Shown: positions 56,856 to 64,000 of the stretch, one piece after another
Layout of the letters: each line of letters opens with the position of its first letter
Position numbering within the stretch: position 1 is the stretch's first letter
Assembly (NCBI RefSeq): GCF_905171775.1
Contig: NC_053492.1
Span: forward strand, 62,891,355 to 62,955,354
DNA length: 64,000 nt
Direction of reading: 5' to 3'
Source: Rana temporaria
Taxonomy: Eukaryota; Chordata; Amphibia; Anura; Ranidae
The notes under the pieces: generated by a model
Seen by the model: the letters and a program-made list of their open reading frames with translations, nothing else
The model's database searches: none
Told to the model about the DNA's origin: nothing
Position numbers and translations under genes: made by a program

Positions 56856-57707
56856 TCCAGGGCAGAAGTCTAGGCAGGCAGCAGGAAAAGAGTATCCGTG
56901 GTCCAAGTGGAGGCAGACAACAGGCAAGATAAATAATGGGAATGGGCAGAGTCGGCAGCAGGGGCTGGAGATGAGAGCAGAATTAGGCAATCTGGGTTAG
57001 CCATGGTTGATCAGAATAAGAAGAATCTCATGCACAGGATAGCCGGTAAGAAGACGCAGCACAAGCCACCAGAAATGAAGATGTTTAAATACCCTGCAAG
57101 CCAATGAGCACACCCATGCATGCTCATGTCTACCGGCATGACTAGCTATAGCCAAAAGTCCATGAACTGGAAGATGGACAGGACAAGCAATGCCCCTGGC
57201 TGTGCAGATACAAATCCTAGAGGTACTGTAATGGTATGTACAGTACAGTTAAAAAGTAGCTGTCCATATAAACCACATTCTAGCATTATTTCAGCATACG
57301 TAGGGGGGGGGGGGGGGGGGGGGCTTGTACTAAATAGGGGTCATCATTTAGGTGTTCTCAGGGAAGCATAATGTCTAAATATGGCTCTAATAAAACCCAC
57401 CCTGTCAGGCTGATGTCATTATATGCATTCAAAAAAGCCAGATCCTCAGTATTTCCTACATTAGTATTATGATTTCTCCAAATGTACATGTCTGCTCCTT
57501 ACCTGCTGTTTGTATGCCTCTTCCCCATTAATGTCTTTGAGGGGTGGGGCTTAGGACTTTTTTTTTTTTCCTTTTTCTTATCTAAGTGTATTTAGTGGCA
57601 TTTTTATACATTTTGTTAAACTAATGAAGAGGTTCTTGTACCCCAAAAAAATCATATTCGTATTCTTTATATTGCTGCTTTTCAAAAAATTGTGAGTGGA
57701 ATCCTTT
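56856..57707. other. No gene seen; poly-G tract
   Basis: A G-run of about 21 at 57303-57323. Short open frames only. Confidence 0.45.
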
Positions 57708-57711
57708 TTAA

Positions 57712-58665
57712 CCACTTGAGACCCGCGCTATTGACAAAAGACGTCAACAGCGCGGCTCTCAGGCGCCTCTGGGGAGCGCGCAGCGGGTAAACACTGTCCC
57801 GGCGCATCGCTGGGAAGCCAATGCGTGTACCTGGCGGCCGCGATGTCCGCCGGGTACACGCAATCTTCGGTAACACAGCAGGGACGTGGAGCTCTGTGTG
57901 TAAACACAGAGCTCCACGTGCTGTCAGAGGAGAGGAGACCGATCTGTGTCCCTTGTTCATAGGGACACAGCATCGGTCACCTCCCCCAGTCATCCCCCTC
58001 CCCCCACACAGTTAGAACACACCCAGGATACACATTTAACCCCTTCTTCACCCCCTAGTGTTAACCCCTTCCCTGCCAGTCACATTTATACAGTAATTAG
58101 TGCATTTTTATAGCACTGATCGCTGTATAAATGTGAATGGTCCCAAATTTGTGTCAAAAGTGTCCGATACGTCCGCCGCAATATCGCAGTCCCAATACAA
58201 ATCGCAAGATCGCCGCCATTACTAGTAAAAAAAAAATAATAAAAAAAAAATCATAATTCTGTTCCCCATTTTGTAGGCGCTATAACTTTTGCGCAAACCA
58301 GTCGCTTATTGCGATTTTTTTTTTTTTTTTTACAAAAATACGTCGAAAAATATGTATCGGCCTTAACTGAGAAAAAAAATATTTTTTTAAAAAAAAAAAT
58401 TGGGATATTTATTATAGCAACAAGTAAAAAATATATATATATTTTTTAAATTGTCGCTCTTTTTGTTTATAGCGCAAAAAATAAAAAACGCAGAGGTGAT
58501 CAAATACCACCAAAATAAAGCTCTATTTGTGGGGAAAAAATGACATAAATTTTGTTTGGGAGCCACGTCGCACGACTGCGCAAATGTCAGTTAAAGCGAC
58601 GCAGTGCCAGAAGCTGAAATTTCGCCTGGGAACGAAGGGGGTTTATGTGCCCAGTAAGCAAGTGG
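57712..58665 (+). mobile_element. TTAA-flanked DNA element, second full copy
   Basis: Starts CCACTTGAGACCCGCG and ends AGCAAGTGG; TTAA flanks both sides (57708-57711, 58666-58669). GC-rich left third with an inverted pair GGGACGTGGAGCTCTGTGTG, then an AT-rich right part with CGCAGAGGTGATCAAATACC. It aligns along its length with 4673-5665. Confidence 0.85.
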
Positions 58666-58669
58666 TTAA

Positions 58670-59033
58670 GAAGTAAAAAAAAGGTATAAATAGAGTCCAA
58701 CAGATATTGTGCAAACCACCTCTACTTTAATAGTCTTATGTGTATTTGCTTGTCATAGCAGGGAGTCTATGTATGACTGTGCAGTCCAATAGGCACCATA
58801 GTTAGGACCAGTGCACTCAGTAAAAAACACATTGGACCAAAAGGCCCAGAATAAAAACACTACACCTTAATGCAAGAAATCTATACGAATATATAGCTTA
58901 ACACTGTTCTTATGGAAAGCTTAACAACCTTTCTCGGTTGGTACAATGTAATATACAATGAAGTTATAAATACAGTATTATTACATGCTTCTTCATAGCA
59001 TAGTAGATATTAGGTAGGCTTTCCTCTGAATCC
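58670..59033. other. No gene seen
   Basis: AT-rich spacer without recognisable content. Confidence 0.4.
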
Positions 59034-59041
59034 ATTGCATC

Positions 59042-59402
59042 CAGGGCCAGCCTTTGGGGTGTGCGAGCTGTGCGGCTGCACAGGGCGCCATGGGCAACAG
59101 GGGCGCCGTGCGGCCATCGCAGCTCGCAAAATGTGAGTCGCAGCAGGGCCGGGTGGTCGGCGCTACCACTAGGCGGATTAGGAAGGCAGCCTCCTAGGGT
59201 GCACTGCCACCTAAGGGCTCCGCTGACTCTTGCCTCACCTCTTCCTCCTCATTGTCACTCCCCAGGCTCCCGGCAGAGGATAGAGGGGCCCCGGACAGCC
59301 TCTTTGTGTATGTTTAGGTGACCAGGGGGCAAGGGGTGAATATGGGGTGGGCGCCACAGGATTAGTCCGCACAGGGCGCCTGAACACCTAAGGCCGGCCC
59401 TG
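59042..59402. mobile_element. 361-bp hAT-like element
   Basis: CAGGGCCAGCCTTTGGGGTG at the left and CCTAAGGCCGGCCCTG at the right. The flanks ATTGCATC / ATTGCATT match at 7 of 8 bases. Contains GCACAGGGCGCC twice, in the terminal regions. Confidence 0.7.
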
Positions 59403-59597
59403 ATTGCATTGCATCAACATTGAAGACTTGAGTCCTCTTCCTCGGGATAAAATGTTATCATAATAGTTATGTGGCATATAGTGTGCATGCATATCAGCCA
59501 ACGCAGGTATAAGCCATTCCCCAGGCAGACATATGAGTAAGAGGGAGAGGATCCCAAACAGGAAGGACAAAAGACTAAAAATCCTAAGGTACGATGC

Positions 59598-60198
59598 TTA
59601 AAGCGGGGGTTCACCCCAAAAAAAAAAATGTAATTGCATCTAGCAGATCCAGCATGTTATGTTATGTACATACCTTTATATCCTGATGTTGTCCAGGGCT
59701 TCCGGGTTTCGATGACTGCAGGACTGGGCGTTCCTATCCTTCCGTACGATGATTGACGTCTTGTGAAACAGGTGACCTGTCGCACAACGCGCGTCACCAG
59801 ACGTCGGGAAAGAGCCGAGCTGTGAGTCGGCACTATACGGCGCCTGCGCAGTCAGCTCTACATGGCGGGCGCAGGCGCCGTATAGTGCCGACTCTTAGCA
59901 CGGGTATTTCCGGAAATCTGGTGACGCGCATTGTGCGACAGGTCACCTGTTTCACAAGCCGTCAATCATCCAACCAAAGGATAGGAACGCCCAGTCCCGC
60001 AAGCATCGGAAGCCTGAGGCAGGGATAGGAACGCCCAGTCCCGGAGTCGTCTGAACGCGGAAGCCCTGGACAAAATCCGGATATAAAGGTAAGTACAGAG
60101 CAAAAAAAAAAAAAAAACTGCCGAAAATGTAATGTCCTTACTACTACTTGTACTTTTTAATGTAAAAAAAACCGTTTTTAGGGTGAACCTCCACTTTA
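59598..60198. mobile_element. Palindromic MITE with GGGTTCACCC / GGGTGAACC ends
   Basis: Begins TTAAAGCGGGGGTTCACCCC and ends GGGTGAACCTCCACTTTAA. Long internal arms pair (GGCGTTCCTATCCTT near 59728 with AAGGATAGGAACGCC near 59978), and an extra partial copy of one arm lies at 60022-60045. Next to it, a second MITE starts at once. Confidence 0.75.
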
Positions 60199-60642
60199 AG
60201 CCTCATACACACAATCGGACTTCCAACTGACTTTTCTGTGGATTTTGCTCCGAATGGGCGTTGGAAGTGAACTTGGCATGCATACACACGGCAGCCAACA
60301 AACACGAACGTAGTGATGTAATAGACGTACTACGTGTTTTTTCAGCTCTTTACCGCCACCCTTTGGGCAACTTCTGCTATTGTTGTATGATCTTTAGCAT
60401 TGGTTCTGAGCATGCGTGTTTGTTCTTTGGACTTTAGTCCGATGGACTTGTGTACACACGATCGGATTAGCCGACGTAGGACATTTGTTGCCGGAAAGTT
60501 TGTCTGTTCTCACAGCGAACATTTGTCCAATGAAAAAGCGAAAAAGTTTGATCCGATGGAACGTACACACGGTCGGGTTGTCTGCTAAAACAGGTCCGCC
60601 GGACAATTGTTGTCAAAAAGTCACATCGTGTGTATGGGCCTC
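60199..60642. mobile_element. MITE of the CATACACACAATCGG type
   Basis: GCCTCATACACACAATCGGA at the left and CATCGTGTGTATGGGCCTC at the right. Related to 12260, 21124 and 62071 by the TACACACG ends and the CTGAGCATGCGTG landmark. Confidence 0.7.
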
Positions 60643-62044
60643 TAGAGGGATTCACCAGGTGCAGGAGATGCAAAGGTACAAGGAGCAAATTATTCAATAA
60701 GTTACACATGGACATATGCTCATATATGCCAAAAAATGCAGATCCTCAAATTGTCTACTGAAGATGAAAAGTTATTCCAAAAATCCAATACGAAGCACGA
60801 AAAAATGGATAATAATCGCATTTAAAAAAAATCCCAAATTAATAAAACATGTTAAATGATAATAACCAGCAGCCAGCAAATTATTCATTTGCTCTTCAAT
60901 TACAAAACACTATAAAAAGTATACATGCAGCTCTAAGACGAAATATCAATATAGAATGTCCATATTATATTCAAAAGTAAATGCATAAAGGTGCTTTAAG
61001 CAATGAAGTCTATTTGCATGATATATATGACAGGAGAGCCCAACACCAGCCTCAGTGTAAAAACAAAGCACTCGGGAATCAGCGTGATCAAGCCAAGCAG
61101 CTTACCAGATAATGTGGACCCTCAAATTATACAATGGTCTCAAGATGCTTAAAGATGATATATCCAGAGCTCTGGGTCACTCCAATGAAGCGAGGGATGG
61201 TAACTTTCAGTCAGATCACCAAGGACTTTATCAAACAGCAATTGAGGCTGTGCCTGGGAGAGAAGACACCACACAGGTTAAAGGGAGTGTAAAGATGTGT
61301 TTTTTTATTTTCTAAATAGGTTCCTTGCCTGGGTGAGCCCTGTTTTTATCTGTTGCAGTTGTTACGCTTAGGTCTTGTCCCGCCATCAGCCTGTGAAGGA
61401 AGATCAGCATACTAATAAGCTTAAAGGATTTGTAAACCTCCCTGCAGTACTTTTGTAGGTAAGCCTAGAATATGGCTTACCTATAGTTACTGTAAATATC
61501 TCCTAAATGTGCGCCGTTTAGGAGATATTTACTGTATACTGCGCCGATGATGTCATCAGCGCATGCCCTCTGAAGGAATGGCCGCCCATGCCATTTCTTC
61601 AGGAGCAGGTGCCGTGACTGGAAGCTCCCGCGCACATGCTCCAGCCAGTCACATTTTTTCTCTCAGGGTTTACTTCCTCTTTAAAGTATTACTAAACCCA
61701 CAACAATGAAATCAGTCTGTATGTAAAGCATGCTTGTTATACTCATTGTGGAACGTAAGGGTTAAATCCTCTGCATTGTGTATAAAGGCTGTTTGATCCT
61801 GTCTTCTATGATCCTCCTCTTCTTTAACTGTGTCCAACCCATCTCTTGATAGAACAGAGCGTTAGGAGTCAGGCTGCACATGCTTAGTTTGGTGTGTATT
61901 GCTAGAGAGTTTTATTTTTCTCTTGGGAGAGTGCATGTGATCACCACAGGGCCAAGCAGCACTGTCTAGACAGAGGGTCAGGGGAGAATGAAAACTCCTC
62001 CTACATGCTTAAGCAGGCAGTGATACAAGTCACAAGATTGCTAT
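60643..62044. other. No gene seen
   Basis: AT-rich flank, with GGAGATATTTAC palindromes near 61500-61530 in a degenerate repeat. No convincing open frame. Confidence 0.4.
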
Positions 62045-62045
62045 A

Positions 62046-62780
62046 CAGTTGAACCTTGGTTTACGAGTGAGGCCTCGTACACACGACCAAGTTTCTCGGC
62101 AAAAACCAGCAAGAAGCTTGCTGTTTTTTTTTTTTTTTTCCGAGGAAACCGGTCGTGTGTACACTTTTCGACGAGGAAACCGTCGAGGATCTCGTTGGGC
62201 CAAAAAGAGAGCATGTTCTCTATTTCCTTGACAGGAATGGGGAAATTTGGCTCGCCGAGATCCTCGGCGGCTTCACAAGGAACTCGACGAGCAAAACGAT
62301 GTGTTTCGCCCGTCGAGTTCCTCGGACGTGTGTACGAGGCCTGACACTGCATTTTGAAAAACAAGCAACTTTTAAAAAAAAAATCTGACTCGGTTTGCGA
62401 GTGTTGTCTCGCAACTCGAGCAGAATTCAAGCTAATGGGGTGTGCAGAACCACATTTGGCCAGAGGTGCGGGGGCGCCGATGACACTTGGAACGGTTCAG
62501 AGCCATTCGGAAGCCGTTCGAAAATACTCAGAATCACGCTGAAATACTCGGAAACACTTGGAAATACTCAGTTGCTGGGTGTTTCCGAGCCTTTCCGAGG
62601 TCAGCTGAGCTGTCCCTGAGCATTTCTGAGGCTCTCCGGTGCCCCCCCACCTCTTGCCACATGCAGTATTGCATGCCATTGAAGTCAATGCGGAACAAAT
62701 TATTTTAGTTTCTATTGACTTCTATGGAGAAACTCCCTTTTCATATGCAAGTGTTTGGGATTGCGAGCATTCTCCTGGAA
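62046..62780 (+). mobile_element. TA-bordered CAGTTGAACCTTGG element, interrupted
   Basis: Begins TACAGTTGAACCTTGGTTTA after TA. Split by a MITE at 62071-62341 with TGA duplicated. The later part has GAAATACTCGGAAACACTTG phrases also present in the 16217 element (GAGACACTTGGAGATACAC). The right end is unclear. Confidence 0.55.
62071..62341. mobile_element. MITE, GGCCTCGTACACACG family, second intact copy
   Basis: Perfect terminal words GGCCTCGTACACACG / CGTGTGTACGAGGCC. TGA duplicated (62068-62070, 62342-62344). The inside is a long imperfect palindrome of CCGAGGAAAC and GACGAG words. Confidence 0.85.
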
Positions 62781-62785
62781 AGTAG

Positions 62786-62960
62786 ACATGTGCACACTGA
62801 AATATTTTGTTTCGGAATTTCATTTTCGTCCGAAAAATAAATTTATTCAGTTACTCCCGAAATTTGTTTTTATTTATTTAGTTTTTCGTTAAAAAAATGC
62901 ATTCGTCCGAAAATCCAAATTAATTAAGGTTGAATCTGTCATTGAAGGCTTATGGTGTCT
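62786..62960 (+). repeat. Flanking repeat starting GTAGACATGTGCACAC
   Basis: Matches the minus strand of 52540-52690 in order (TTTCGGAATTTC, ACTCCCGAAATT, CGTCCGAAAATCC), and leads into GTCTGTCGAATGTTC and the minisatellite. Confidence 0.75.
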
Positions 62961-63057
62961 GTCGAATGTTCTAAGAAGAAGAAGAAGAAAAAAAAAAAAA
63001 AGATTTGACAGAATCTTTAAAAAAAAAAAAAGATTCGATGGAGCAACTGTCTCTCTA

Positions 63058-64000
63058 TGTCGAATCTTTATGTCTCTTTATGTCGAATCTTTTCTGTCTA
63101 TGTCGAATATTTTCTCTCTATGTCGAATCTTTTCTCTCTGTGTCGAATCTTTTCTCTATGTCGAATCTTTTCTCTCTATGTCGAATCTTTTCTCTCTATG
63201 TCGAATCTTTTCTCTATGTCAAATCTTTTCTCTCTATGTCGAATCTTTTCTCTCTATGTCAAATCTTTTCTCTCTATGTCAAATCTTTTCTCTCTATGTC
63301 AAATCTTTTCTCTCTATGTCAAATCTTTTCTCTCTATGTCAAATCTTTTTTCTCTATGTCAAATCTTTTCTTTCTATGTCAAATCTTTTCTCTCTATGTC
63401 AAATCTTTATGTCTCTCTATGTCGAATCTTTTCTCTCTATGTCAAATCTTTTCTCTCTATGTCGAATCTTTTCTCTCTATGTCGAATCTTTATGTCTCTC
63501 TATGTCAAATCTTTTCTCTCTATGTCGAATCTTTTCTCTCTATGTCGAATCTTTATGTCTCTCTATGTCAAATCTTTTCTCTCTATGTTGAATCTTTTCT
63601 CTCTGTGTCAAATCTTTTCTCTCTCTGTCGAATCTTTTCTCTCTATGTCAAATATTTTCTCTCTATGTCAAATATTTTCTCTCTATGTCAAATATTTTCT
63701 CTTTATGTCGAATCTTTTCTCTCTATGTCGAATCTTTCCTCTCTATGTCGAATCTTTTCTCTCTACGTCGAATCTTCCCTCTCTATGTCGAATCTTTTCT
63801 CTCTATGTCAAATCTTTTCTCTCTATGTCAAATCTTTTTTCTCTATGTCAAATCTTTTCTTTCTATGTCAAATCTTTTCTCTCTATGTCAAATCTTTATG
63901 TCTCTCTATGTCGAATCTTTTCTCTCTATGTCAAATCTTTTCTCTCTATGTCAAATCTTTATGTCTCTCTATGTCGAATCTTTTCTCTCTATGTCAAATC
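63058..64000 (+). repeat. 20-bp minisatellite TCTCTATGTCGAATCTTTTC, runs off the end
   Basis: About 47 copies, with GTCAAATC and GTCGAATC variants, and TTTATGTC junctions at intervals. Variant order repeats with a spacing of about 489 bp (63341 and 63830), a higher-order period. The 173-codon frame at 63070-63591 is a reading of the array (LFSLC repeats). Confidence 0.95.

Noticed and set aside
63070..63591. 173-codon Leu/Phe/Ser frame resembling a membrane protein
   Set aside because: A pure reading of the 20-bp minisatellite.

Overview
The window is nuclear DNA of a vertebrate, most likely an anuran amphibian with a large, transposon-rich genome (ranid-like). I infer this from three things: an animal-type opsin gene split by introns of 5 to 17 kb, a Tx1/L1-type LINE of the kind known from frogs and fish, and very dense MITE, hAT and Tc1 insertions with minisatellites. 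There are no bacterial features, operons or CRISPR arrays, and I found no convincing tRNA or rRNA gene.

The only host gene I can support is an OPN5 (neuropsin) opsin on the + strand. Five coding exons are visible: 19570-19689, 36778-36948, 44306-44640, 49802-50028 and a short terminal exon at 55423-55468. Their splice phases fit without a break and encode about 299 residues, from mid TM1 to the stop. They include the DRY motif, the extracellular disulfide cysteines, Glu181, the retinal-binding lysine and NPxxY. The first exon (N-terminus and start of TM1) was not found and probably lies left of the window.

Layout: 1-3958 is a C-rich minisatellite with a 1.68 kb tandem duplication. 4640-9105 holds a TTAA-flanked element inside an older repeat, a G-rich minisatellite, and two palindromic MITEs. 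9489-12028 is one very large inverted-repeat element. 12260-19107 is a mosaic of nested MITEs. 19570-36777 is the largest visible opsin intron; it holds a Tc1-type element broken by two hAT insertions and by an intact 5.7 kb L1 with both ORFs open. 36949-44305 holds a second Tc1-type element broken by an L1 tail and an L2/CR1-like LINE. 44641-55422 holds minisatellites, hAT elements and a palindrome. From 55469 to the end is 3' flanking repeat DNA, finishing in a 20-bp minisatellite that runs off the window.

Exact target-site duplications could be read by eye for many insertions: 8 bp for seven hAT-like elements, TTAA for two elements, 3 bp for two MITE families, and 14 and 16 bp for L1 insertions. 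These give a relative order of insertion at several nested sites.
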